A stretch of DNA of 25,698 nt from Anaeromyces robustus (lineage: Eukaryota > Neocallimastigomycota > Neocallimastigomycetes > Neocallimastigales > Neocallimastigaceae), in NCBI GenBank assembly GCA_002104895.1, contig MCFG01000022.1, positions 315,001 through 340,698 on the forward strand, written 5' to 3'. Below, piece by piece: positions 11,701 to 19,599 of the stretch; within the stretch, counting starts at the first letter, position 1; each line of letters starts with the position of its first letter. A program made the translations under genes and the position numbers. Below the pieces are notes generated by a model, which was not told the DNA's origin, did no database searches, and saw only the letters and a program-made list of their open reading frames with translations.

Positions 11701-13022
11701 CAGATTGTTATACTTACCTTGGTGTTCCCTTTCACAAAACTCTAGATTTAAAATTCGTTATTAGTAAAATGAAAAATAAAGTTAGTAAGGCTTTGTTTTC
11801 AATTCAGGGTTTTTTAAAAAATGATCTGATTCCTATTCCTCTTAAAAGAACTTTATTCTCTGCAAAAGTTATTGGACAAGTTTCCTATTACGCGCCTTTG
11901 CTTGGTTCTAACAAAAACAATACTAGTTCTACACAAACAATAATTAACAAAGGTTTTTATTGGATTTTAGGCTACTCGAAACCTAATTCTTTTGTTTCTA
12001 TTTATTGCATCTCAAAAGAACTCAATATTCCTCCACTTTCTGGTAAATGTGCTTTAGCTCAGGTTAGATGTTTTAATAAGTGGAAGGACTCCAACTGCAT
12101 TATCTCAAAGATAGTTAATAATGTTGCTACAACAAGAAAATGGACTTGGGACAAAGAAAGTAAAATATTAAATGATAAATTAAACAATATTTCATCCTCT
12201 ACTAAAGAAATTATGGAATTCTATTGGGACAGAGACATGAACAGTGATAAATCAATTAAAGCTAAAACTTATAAATTGTACAACTTTGAAGAATCAAGAA
12301 GTTACTTAAAGCTTAATCTAGAATTTCCTGAATATAGCAAAGGTTTTCGGTGGATACTTAGGGCAAGATGTGGATATAAAATTGATGCTAGAGTTGCAAA
12401 AGCTGCTAAAATGATTAATAATTCTTGTCCTAATTGTTGTTCATGTTGTTTCCATTGTGACAGTTATCAGAGAATTGATCATTGGTTTATAAATTGTTTC
12501 TTATTTAAAAATCTTCGTATTGATCACTTCTCTGATTTAGATAGAAATTTTTTTTATTTTTTAGATAGTCTTTTTAATAGTTTAGTTAGGACCAGTAATA
12601 ACCCTAGTGTGGATAATAGAATAAATAATATTGTTAAGGGTTATAAAAGTAGTAATAATAGTATAAGTAATATAGATATATTAGGTAGTAAAAAAATAGT
12701 TAATAGGTATAGAATATATATTTTTTTAATTGGTGGTAGAGATTATGGTTTTAGTGATAGAATTAACAATAGTCCATACAAAAAGGAATGGGAATGTTTG
12801 TTTAAGTGTCAGACTGAATCTGGTACTTATTCAAAATCCCCATTCTTGTTGCGATCTGCGGCTCTATTGAATGATATCATGCCTGTTGTCTGTAAAAGAC
12901 AACATATATTATTCAATAAATTTAAAACCAACCTCTCCAGGAACGTCAATGCTGATAACACAGTAGGACAGCCTAGTAGGGCAAATGCCGATCCTATTTC
13001 CGACCCTAGTGGAATAGGATAG
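8787..13022 (+). CDS. LINE polyprotein: AP-like endonuclease, reverse transcriptase, Cys/His cluster
   Basis: A 1411-residue protein that would nick target DNA and copy its own RNA at the nick. Residues 1-120 are an unrecognised N-terminal domain, followed by an Asn/Ser-rich linker with two copies of a 14-residue repeat (about 126-153). The exonuclease/endonuclease/phosphatase domain (about 188-405) shows WNTNGW with N197, QETK with E223, VGDFN (D333, N335), SDIDH (D371, D373, H374) and SDHKP (D398, H399), all expected catalytic positions. The reverse transcriptase (about 640-960) shows SGPDG at 666-670, FLDLKKAYDS with D809, RQGCPLSP and the FADD active site (D907, D908), then a thumb-like YLGVPF segment. 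A C-terminal zinc-knuckle-like cluster spans C1214 to C1237 (CPNC then CSCC, FHC, H1232 and C1237). No frameshift or internal stop is present. There is no separate ORF1. The first ATG is used. Confidence 0.95.
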   Translation: MVRNFYNSNENSNVFVRGFRCYGTDINNTSIIFINGLHSWTNAYMMDFLESNLKEFNKYILSVKRSMCSRGWYFRIKVLSSDFKFDDFKKKFVSYISNASLSYSNCTHYIRKRSLQQIRNQLFSPSTNFNDSINNQSNSTTNLNDSINNQSNSTTTSSQSNTSDSFQRNSLVSIHSNLNTLNSIKDKFTFCLSWNTNGWNHEKKDSIEYFITLFKPLFLCFQETKNGSGANSSQPCKVTIPNYRYFVRRAVDSIPGMRGLFLGYHKSCQAILEENSFNYIISLTNYNIYDSKCSVGNVYIPASSHSTQVKCALAEVIDWLNIHRDHASILVGDFNMKTVDLEEKISPINGWIILPLNSSRISWVQGNLSSDIDHALVNYKMLNLISYASFIDYHPVSDHKPMLVYCKKNFVDLSFTHPKKVVQWNRIRCKEMKNDIVDNNKFAILNNEIFNNPSLSIDDLVDKFINTSNSIAEDLEITSSTEIRKSMFHMSRNIYCLQRIKSLKYRQIKKSHLDYEPNQFIILVASYNKLCQSIHKKCNEFRRQNYLFWIKVGCEATLKNDSRKSWSWIKKNIKNNNQELFIPHPIRDHQDNLVYSTKDQLDVWCNYYKKLSYDSTGHSMNKKFWKNSPAINRIKSGNNIVWDINQDISIEEIKKAILSIPNFKASGPDGIPIEFYKALIPDSSSNDSVNNDSYVPAGLSCFCFLINRIWNGDFPIFWNNASIVSIPKKGDLSNCDNYRGISLINNGIKILSKIIASRISEYGISHGFIRPEQFGFRNKEECISLYISILSICQRRKFKGEDTYIAFLDLKKAYDSVPIYNILSKIYTLGIQGKCFQFLENLYLSSKACVKINGQFSDSFSILKGVRQGCPLSPILFNLFINDIFNDCLHNGVKIDTEYCCGGLFADDIVLCAPSRSRMNKLLRLVGKWAKDNEMTFGINKCATFAVRHENSEYILREDPTFYLTGIAIPKTDCYTYLGVPFHKTLDLKFVISKMKNKVSKALFSIQGFLKNDLIPIPLKRTLFSAKVIGQVSYYAPLLGSNKNNTSSTQTIINKGFYWILGYSKPNSFVSIYCISKELNIPPLSGKCALAQVRCFNKWKDSNCIISKIVNNVATTRKWTWDKESKILNDKLNNISSSTKEIMEFYWDRDMNSDKSIKAKTYKLYNFEESRSYLKLNLEFPEYSKGFRWILRARCGYKIDARVAKAAKMINNSCPNCCSCCFHCDSYQRIDHWFINCFLFKNLRIDHFSDLDRNFFYFLDSLFNSLVRTSNNPSVDNRINNIVKGYKSSNNSISNIDILGSKKIVNRYRIYIFLIGGRDYGFSDRINNSPYKKEWECLFKCQTESGTYSKSPFLLRSAALLNDIMPVVCKRQHILFNKFKTNLSRNVNADNTVGQPSRANADPISDPSGIG
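9164..9247 (+). repeat. 42-bp tandem duplication inside the LINE ORF
   Basis: Two adjacent 42-base copies (9164-9205 and 9206-9247) that differ at one base. They encode two copies of an NLNDSINNQSNSTT-like segment in the linker before the endonuclease domain. The period is a multiple of three, so the frame is kept. Confidence 0.95.
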
Positions 13023-13032
13023 ATCAATTTTA

Positions 13033-13058
13033 CTTTAATTCTATATTTAGAATTAAGG
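13033..13058 (+). other. LINE 3' UTR hairpin
   Basis: TTAATTCTA (13035-13043) and TAGAATTAA (13048-13056) form a perfect 9-bp stem around the loop TATT, extendable by one G-U and one C-G pair. It starts about 10 bases after the ORF stop. The same stem is kept in the second copy at 25482-25503, where the four loop bases read CATG instead, so the arms outlast the loop. Non-LTR reverse transcriptases often recognise a 3' stem-loop of their RNA, but that role here is inference. Confidence 0.65.
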
Positions 13059-13221
13059 GCTGTATGGATTTATTGTTTTTAAATATTATTATACTTCTTT
13101 TTTTCCTCCAGTATTATCTATTATTATCTATAATATTTTACTGGTTTTTATTTTTTTTTTAGTATCATTTTTTTTCATTATGTGTTTTTTTTATGATTCA
13201 TGTATTTTAATATTTAAATTC

Positions 13222-13248
13222 AATAAAGTTGACGTACAAATTGTGTGC

Positions 13249-13289
<41 letters not shown>
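13222..13289 (+). terminator. LINE polyadenylation signal and A tail
   Basis: AATAAA at 13222-13227 lies 24 bases before a pure run of 38 A (13252-13289). This is the usual spacing for cleavage and polyadenylation of the transposition intermediate. Confidence 0.85.
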
Positions 13290-13291
<2 letters not shown>

Positions 13292-13304
13292 ATATATTCC
13301 ATTT
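13290..13304 (+). repeat. LINE target-site duplication, right copy
   Basis: Exact 15-base match to 8169-8183, directly after the A tail. The empty site can be read as the left flank ending AAATGTTC, one copy of the duplication, then the T-rich right flank. Confidence 0.93.
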
Positions 13305-14541
13305 TTTTTTCTTCTTAACTTTTTATTTTTTTTTTCTTTTTTTTTTTAATGTTTCCTTTTTAAGTGTAATTTATTAAATAAAAATAAAAATTATTATAAC
13401 AAAAAAGATTTTCCATAGATGAAACTTAAAAAAGAAGGAAGGGAAAAGATTATTTTAAGAAATTATCTTTATTGATTTTAAAATATATGTATATAATATT
13501 ATGATTGATTATTACTATAAAAATATATATATATATAAAAAGGAAATATTCATAATAAATACCATATTTTTTTTTCTTTTGAGATTATTACACATTTTAT
13601 ATTCGATAACTTTTTATCAAAAATTCAATAATAATAATAAAAAAAGATTATTAATTTTTTAATTATATAATTTATAAAAATACAAAAAAAAAAAAAAGTT
13701 CAAAAACTATAATTATTAAAAAAAAAGTTTTTTTTTGAATAAAAATTCCAACTAACTAAAAAATAGTTTTCAATCTTTCAAAAAATTGGAAAACTATTGA
13801 TAATGATAAGTCTTAAGCATTCTCATTATTAATCAAGGAAACATCAATGAAGATAAATAGTAATAAAGAAATGAAATTTTTTTTTATTAAACGTAATGAA
13901 TAAATGATGATTTAAATTATATATGTAAAAAGAATTAATATAAGTTTTATTATAATATAATATAATAATATAATATTTATATTTTTATATTTATATATAT
14001 ATTTCTTTTTATTTTATTTTATTTTATAATTTTGAACTTCTTAAAGAAATAGAAATATATATATATTTTTTATTATAATAATTAAAATATTAGTTAATAA
14101 TTTACTTTTAATTAAAAAAAATAAAAAGTTAATTTTAAGATCAAGTACAGTGGAATAGAAATGAGCTGCAAAAATCGACTTTTATTAACAAATACAAATG
14201 CAAATGCAAATGAAATAAATAATGTGAAGTAAAGATATGGGTTCCATCAATCTTTTAAACTTTTAAATAATAATAATAATAATTAAAATTTTAATTGAAG
14301 TTTGGAAAAAAAAATTTTTTTTTTTTATAAAAAATAAATGAATATTCGATAGAAAAAAAATTTTTTTTAATTAAAATTGTGTAACAATTTTTCAAAAATA
14401 AAATAAATAAAAAAAAAAAAAAAGATTCAAATAATAATTAAAAGCTAATATTAAACCTAGTCTCTCATATTATTATATATACATAAGTTACTTTTAAGTA
14501 ACTAAGGAAATACATTAAAATTAAATGTTTTTAAAGTATAA

Positions 14542-14580
<39 letters not shown>

Positions 14581-15362
14581 ATTAATAAGTAAAAAATAAT
14601 TTTGATGTTAAAATTATATATTTCATTGATACTATATTATTATTATAATTTTCTCTAAATAATAATAAGATATATAAGTATTTAAATAAGAATTATTTAA
14701 ATACATTATTCTTAATTTTTTCTCTAATTTTAATTTCAATATAAATTTCTAAATCAATTTACAACTGTATCAATAAAAAAATTTACTTCATAAAAAAAAA
14801 TTTTATTATTTTATTTTTATATCAAAAAATATATATAATTTTTTATTTATATCATTAATAAAACTTGAATAAATTTTATTATATAAATTTATTAAATATT
14901 TTTATTTATATTTTTAAAAATTTACAAAATATAAAAAAAAAAATACATATGTATATATATATATTAGACATGGTATATGATGTTATATTGATAATTCAGT
15001 AGTACATGGGTAGTAGGTCAAATTCTTTTAATAATGATAATACTTTTCTTAAAATAATATTTTAAATATCAGAATATAAGTAATGTACATATTTTTATCT
15101 TTTAAATTAGATTTATAATTACTTTATCTATTTTCATATATAAATGTGTTTTGCTTCTTAATAAATAAAAATTTCTTAATAAACAATGTTATATATTAAA
15201 TCAAAAAAAAAAAAAAATGACAGCTATTTGTTTATTTATTTATTCATATATTATAAAAACACATTAATTTTTTTATATTTTTTAAAATTTTATACAAAAA
15301 ATAAAGATTCATTTTCAATGAAATGTGAGTGTAGATAAAAAATCAGTTATTATCAAATATGA
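13305..15362. other. AT-rich intergenic region
   Basis: No supported gene on either strand. It contains poly-T and poly-A runs, a 10-bp inverted repeat AATAGTTTTC/GAAAACTATT (13762-13771 and 13789-13798), a short AGTTACTT/AAGTAACT hairpin near 14487-14504, and an (AAAT)n patch at about 14540-14582. Parts may be decayed gene or transposon sequence that I cannot recognise. Confidence 0.6.
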
Positions 15363-15558
15363 TTTTAATATCTATTATTATTTATATTGTACATACCAAA
15401 AAAGTGAAAAAAAGTAAATAATGCTTGTTATTATAATGATACTTATAATCATAATCATACAATAATAATAGTTTAAAAAATACTAATAATGTATCTGAAT
15501 ATAATAATAATACACTTCCTACATATGATAATGCTATACTTCCTGAATATCACAATTG

Positions 15559-15595
<37 letters not shown>

Positions 15596-15604
15596 TAAAT
15601 AATA

Positions 15605-15677
<73 letters not shown>

Positions 15678-15776
15678 GATAATAATAATAATAAAAATAA
15701 TAATAATAAGAATCATTCATCCTCTGAAAATATAAATCACCACTTACCAACATATGAAGAATCGATAGCTCAATGA
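15363..15776 (+). pseudogene. Decayed member of the LPxY membrane-protein family
   Basis: The end reads HHLPTYEESIAQ then TGA (stop 15774-15776), closely matching the HLPTYKETVAQ end of the gene at 16515-17327. An upstream piece (about 15490-15559) reads NNVSEYNNNTLPTYDNAILPEYHN and then hits TGA at 15557-15559. Between them is a long AAT run whose frame is shifted relative to the end segment. Further upstream, about 15363-15422, a hydrophobic ILISIIIYIV-like stretch followed by KKVKKSK and a stop may be the relic membrane helix. The signal peptide and ectodomain are not found. The order matches the two intact paralogues downstream, so this is a broken first copy of a tandem family. The left boundary is uncertain. 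Confidence 0.75.
15558..15711. repeat. (AAT)n microsatellite in the pseudogene
   Basis: About 150 bases of mostly AAT units with a few interruptions (AAC, AAAT, AGAT). In the intact paralogues the matching place encodes the Asn-rich tail, so slippage here probably helped break the gene. The apparent minus-strand Tyr/Ile ORFs are repeat artefacts. Confidence 0.9.
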
Positions 15777-16514
15777 TTTTTTTTCTTTTTTTTTTTTATT
15801 ATTAAAAATAATAATTAATAATAATTAGATTATAATCATTATTATTATTATTATTTTATTTATTACTTATTTCATTGGGTTACTCTTAATTATCAATAAA
15901 AAAAATACTAAATATTTAATACATATTTATATAATATATATAATATATAAATTATTTTTTTTTATTTCTATTTTATTTCATTTTATTTTTATTTTTATTT
16001 TTACATCTTTTTTTTTAATTGTTTTATTTTCTATTTTATCACATTTTTTTCCCTTTAATTTTATTGTTTTTTAAAATTGCTTTTTTATTATTATTTTTAT
16101 TTTTATTTTTTTTTTTTTGTTTTTCTATTATTAATTTTTGTAATTTTAATTTTGTTATTTTTTGTAATACATTTTAAATATTTAAATATGTATTATATAT
16201 AAATATTTTTTTTTTATGTATTACAAAACTTTTTATTAATTTTTCCTTTTATTTATTATTTTGTCATTTTTTTTCATAAAAAAAATTTTTTTTTCCTTTT
16301 TAAAAAAATAAAAAAATAAAACAAAAAAACAAAACAAAACAAAAATATAAAACAAAAAAATAAGAAAAAAATAATATATATACATATATATTATTATATA
16401 TATATTTATAATAAATAAATAAATAACATACACCAAATCTATATAAAATCAACATTAAATCCATAATAAATCTATATTAAATATATACAAGATATACCAA
16501 AAAAAAAAAAAAAA
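15777..16514. other. T-rich spacer and upstream region of the first LPxY gene
   Basis: No coding sequence. The plus strand is mostly T runs and ATTTT repeats up to about 16300, then A-rich to the start codon at 16515, with an A run directly before the ATG. An upstream motif shared with the paralogue lies at 16432-16443. Confidence 0.6.
16432..16443 (+). promoter_or_regulatory. Shared upstream motif ACCAAATCTATA, gene 1
   Basis: The 12-base word starts 83 bases before the ATG and is identical to 18758-18769, 95 bases before the paralogous ATG. It holds several of the few C residues in these upstream regions. Another shared word, GATACC or GATATACC, comes just before the A run at each start. 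It could be a regulatory site or simply leftover homology from gene duplication. Confidence 0.4.
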
Positions 16515-17327
16515 ATGAAACTTTTAATCTTATTATTGATATTAATCAATATTATCATTGGAACTTATGGTATGGTTTATAAAACTAAAGATACTTGTGA
16601 TGATTATCGTCAATATCTTACTTTTTTAGTGTCTGATAGTTATAATTTTCATCAGGATGTAAGTATTTCATCTAATTCAACATTGTATAAAGAAATTAAT
16701 GGTGTTCCACCTAATATAAAATTATGTGAAGATAATTTTGTTAGTGATGATCCCAAGGTAACATGTTATAGTCAAGAAAAAATTAATAATACTGATGACT
16801 CATACCTTGTCAATTGTGAAATAATATATCCAAACCCTAATGGAAAAACAACTTCAAAATTTTTTTACTATTTTATTGGTTTTATTATTCTTGTTTTAAT
16901 AATTACTATAATTGTTTTAATTGTAGTCAAAATTAAAAAAAGAAATAAAAAAAGTGAGTATCATTCATATAATTTAAATAATAATTATAATAATTATAGT
17001 AATAATTCAGATGATAATAATGATATAATTTCTACTACATCTAACAATAACAAAAATAATAATAATGATAATAATAATTCAGATGATAATAATAATTTAC
17101 TTCCTACATCTTCCAATGACATAAATAATAATGATAATAATGATAATAATAATAATAATGAAAATACTAATGAAAATAATGATAATAATAATAATAATAA
17201 TAATAATGATCTTCCTTCATATACACCTATTGATATAAATAATAATTATGATAATGATGATAATGATAATACTAATACAAACACTAATTATCATTTACCA
17301 ACGTATAAGGAAACAGTAGCTCAATAA
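16515..17327 (+). CDS. Single-pass membrane protein with four-Cys ectodomain and LPxY tail, paralogue 1
   Basis: A 270-residue protein of unknown function. It has a hydrophobic signal peptide (about 1-19, ending GTYG) and a short ectodomain with four cysteines (C28, C71, C84, C101) and N-glycosylation sequons at N54 and N91. One membrane helix (about 116-138) is followed by the basic stop-transfer KIKKRNKK. A cytosolic tail rich in Asn and Asp then carries LPSY (233-236) and LPTY (261-264) close to the C-terminus. LPxY is a known variant of the PPxY motif bound by WW domains of Nedd4/Rsp5 ubiquitin ligases, so regulated endocytosis or sorting is a plausible but untested role. The topology predicts type I (N-terminus outside). 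The paralogue at 18853-19599 shares the signal peptide, the cysteines, SNSTLYKEIN and YPNPN. I do not recognise a named domain. Confidence 0.88.
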   Translation: MKLLILLLILINIIIGTYGMVYKTKDTCDDYRQYLTFLVSDSYNFHQDVSISSNSTLYKEINGVPPNIKLCEDNFVSDDPKVTCYSQEKINNTDDSYLVNCEIIYPNPNGKTTSKFFYYFIGFIILVLIITIIVLIVVKIKKRNKKSEYHSYNLNNNYNNYSNNSDDNNDIISTTSNNNKNNNNDNNNSDDNNNLLPTSSNDINNNDNNDNNNNNENTNENNDNNNNNNNNDLPSYTPIDINNNYDNDDNDNTNTNTNYHLPTYKETVAQ

Positions 17328-17659
17328 TTTTTTTTAAAAAAAAAAAAATGAAATGAAAAAAAATTAATATTTCATTATTAATTTTTTTTTTTTTTTTTTC
17401 AATTTATTTAAAATTAAAAAATATATACAATATTATTTTTTAATCTTAAATAAATATAATATTTTTTTTAAAGGAAATACACAAAAGAAAAAAACTCAAA
17501 AAACTAACACACACTAAAATAATTAAATAATTATTATTATTATTATTATTAAATTTAATTCTTTGGTCCTAGAAATAAAAGAAAAAGAAAAAAAAAAGAA
17601 TTAAATTGAAATTTGTAAATAATTAATAATTATGAAAATAAAATAAAATAGAATAGAAT

Positions 17660-17712
17660 AAAGTAAAATAAATAAATAAATAAGTAAGTAAACAAGTAAA
17701 TAAATAAATAAG

Positions 17713-17747
<35 letters not shown>

Positions 17748-17866
17748 GTGAATAGATCAATAAGTAAATAAATAAATAAGTAAATAAATAAATAAATAAA
17801 TAAGTGAATAGATCAATAAATAAATTATAAATAAATGAATGTATAAATAAATAAATAAATAAATAA

Positions 17867-17898
<32 letters not shown>

Positions 17899-17918
17899 AT
17901 TATAAATAAATGAATGTA

Positions 17919-17961
<43 letters not shown>

Positions 17962-18070
17962 GTGAATAGATCAATAAATAAAGTAAAATAAATGAATGTA
18001 TAAATAATGTAACCATAATAAATAAAAAAATAAGTAAATAAATAAATAAATACATAAATAAATAGATAAA
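17660..18070. repeat. (AAAT)n array with nested higher-order repeats
   Basis: The tetranucleotide background is punctuated by AAGTGAATAGATCAATA, which occurs three times (near 17747, 17801 and 17958), and by an ATAAATGAATGTATAAATAA segment that occurs twice. This shows segmental duplication on top of slippage. Confidence 0.85.
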
Positions 18071-18757
18071 AAATTATTTAAATAAATAAAAGTTTGTTTT
18101 TATTCATTTCTTTCCTTATTTTAATTTAGGTAAAAAATAATTTTTTTTTTTTTTTGTTTTTTTGTTTGTTTATATTGTTAAAACCCTTGCTGATTATTAT
18201 TAATTAATTATATTTAAATTTAATTTAATTTTTAATAATTTATTTTTTTTATTTTTTTATTTTTTTTTTTATTTTTTTTTAGTTTTTTAATTGTAACACA
18301 ATTTTTAATATTTAATTAATCCCTTTTTTTTTACAATATATTATACAATATATTATTTAATATTGGAATATTCTATTTTTAATATATAATATATATTGTA
18401 ATATATTAAATATTTAAATTTTGAAATTTTTAAAGTAACACAAATAAAAAAAAAAAAATATTAAAACTTTTTTAATTTTTAAAAAATCAAAATAAAAAAA
18501 ATAAAAAAATAAAAGTGAAAATAAAAGTAAAAATAAAAGATAAAAAAAATAATTATAAAAGATATTTTTTTACATAATAAAATAGAATTATAGTGTTATA
18601 GAATTATAAAATTATAGAATTATAGTTTAAATATTTATTAAATATTAATTTCTATTGAATATCTATTAAATAACTACAAAGTATATAAGTGTATACAAAA
18701 TATATCAATTTCTATTAAGTATATCAATTAAATAACTACAAAGTATATACAAAATAT

Positions 18758-18769
18758 ACCAAATCTATA
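18758..18769 (+). promoter_or_regulatory. Shared upstream motif ACCAAATCTATA, gene 2
   Basis: Identical to 16432-16443 and lying 95 bases before the ATG at 18853. It follows directly on the second copy of the duplicated segment that ends near 18749. Confidence 0.4.
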
Positions 18770-18852
18770 CGCAATATTCTAAATATAATAAAATATAAAT
18801 ATATAAGGATATATTATATAGATAAAGATACCAAAAAAAAATAAAAATAAAA

Positions 18853-19599
18853 ATGAAATTTTTAGTTTTATTATTAATATTAATAAATATTATCGTAGGT
18901 ATTTACGGTAAAGATTATAAAACGAAAGATACTTGTGAAGAATATCGCAAGTATTTATCTCTTAATAATGTACAATTTTTAAATGATGTTCATATTAGTA
19001 TTTCTCAAGAAGTTGATATTCCATCTAATTCAACATTATATAAAGAAATTAATGATGTTTCTCCTAATACAAAATTATGTGAAGATGGTGGTTTAACTAA
19101 TGATGATATTAAAATAACTTGTCATAGTGAAGAAAAAACTGAAAATAATAATAATACAGATTCATATCCAATTCGTTGTAATATAGAATATCCAAATCCA
19201 AATAAAGAAATAACTTCTACAATTTTATTATGTTTTGCTGGTTTAGTTTTAATAATTATAATAGTTTTCTTTATTTTAGCTAATGGTAATATAATTAAAA
19301 AAATGAAGCATAAAAAAAGAAATAATCGTAATCGTAATCGTAATTATCAACCCTACCAACCTCCTTCTCCCAATAATAATAATAATAACAACAACAATGA
19401 CATCAATAATGTTAATGATATAAATAATAATGGTATTAGTGATATTTTAGAAAATAATAATAGAGAAGTATTACCTGAGTATAATATAATTGATGTAAAC
19501 ATTGCTACTACTTCCATTCATAATAATGATACTAATAATTCATCCGATGATTTACCAACGTATGATGAAGTAATTGTTAAAACTTTAGAGCAACAATAA
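18853..19599 (+). CDS. Single-pass membrane protein with four-Cys ectodomain and LPxY tail, paralogue 2
   Basis: A 248-residue paralogue of the protein at 16515-17327. The signal peptide spans 1-19 (ending GIYG). Ectodomain cysteines are C28, C76, C90 and C109, in the same contexts as paralogue 1 (KTKDTC, KLCED, TCHS, RCNIEYPNPN), which suggests two conserved disulfides. SNSTLYKEIN is shared. The membrane helix is at about 124-143, followed by KKMKHKKRNNRNRNRN. The tail has PYQPPSP, an Asn run, LPEY (207-210) and LPTY (234-237). Divergence is highest between the conserved blocks and in the tail. The duplication of whole genes, including part of the upstream region, indicates a lineage-specific tandem family. 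Function is unknown; a surface receptor or adaptor handled by a WW-domain ubiquitin ligase is a guess from the tail motifs. Confidence 0.87.
   Translation: MKFLVLLLILINIIVGIYGKDYKTKDTCEEYRKYLSLNNVQFLNDVHISISQEVDIPSNSTLYKEINDVSPNTKLCEDGGLTNDDIKITCHSEEKTENNNNTDSYPIRCNIEYPNPNKEITSTILLCFAGLVLIIIIVFFILANGNIIKKMKHKKRNNRNRNRNYQPYQPPSPNNNNNNNNNDINNVNDINNNGISDILENNNREVLPEYNIIDVNIATTSIHNNDTNNSSDDLPTYDEVIVKTLEQQ

Larger units (their letters stand above)
8184..13289 (+). mobile_element. Full-length APE-type non-LTR retrotransposon (LINE)
   Basis: A 5.1-kb autonomous retroelement that moves by target-primed reverse transcription. Its ends are set by a 15-bp target-site duplication. In order it has a 603-base 5' UTR opening with a hairpin, a single 1411-codon ORF, a 229-base 3' UTR with AATAAA at 13222-13227, and 38 A residues (13252-13289). 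Perfect duplications, an intact ORF and a pure A tail all point to a young, possibly active copy. Base composition is visibly less AT-extreme than the surrounding DNA. A second, decayed 3' end of the family lies inverted at 25266-25698. The domain order of endonuclease, reverse transcriptase and Cys/His cluster fits APE-bearing LINE clades, but I cannot place the clade without a tree. Confidence 0.96.
17328..18852. other. Repeat-filled spacer between the LPxY paralogues
   Basis: No supported gene. It contains (AAAT)n arrays with higher-order repeats at about 17660-18070, then T-rich tracts, a cluster of AT palindromes at about 18335-18415, and a near-duplicated upstream segment before the next gene: a 21-base identical word at 18667-18687 and 18729-18749. 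Confidence 0.6.

Noticed and set aside
14161-14232. A 23-codon plus-strand ORF, MSCKNRLLLTNTNANANEINNVK
   Set aside because: It has a better codon mix than its surroundings but is too short, with no homology that I recognise and no neighbours to support it.
15534-15753. Minus-strand poly-Tyr and poly-Leu ORFs
   Set aside because: They are readings of the (AAT)n run within the decayed membrane-protein gene.
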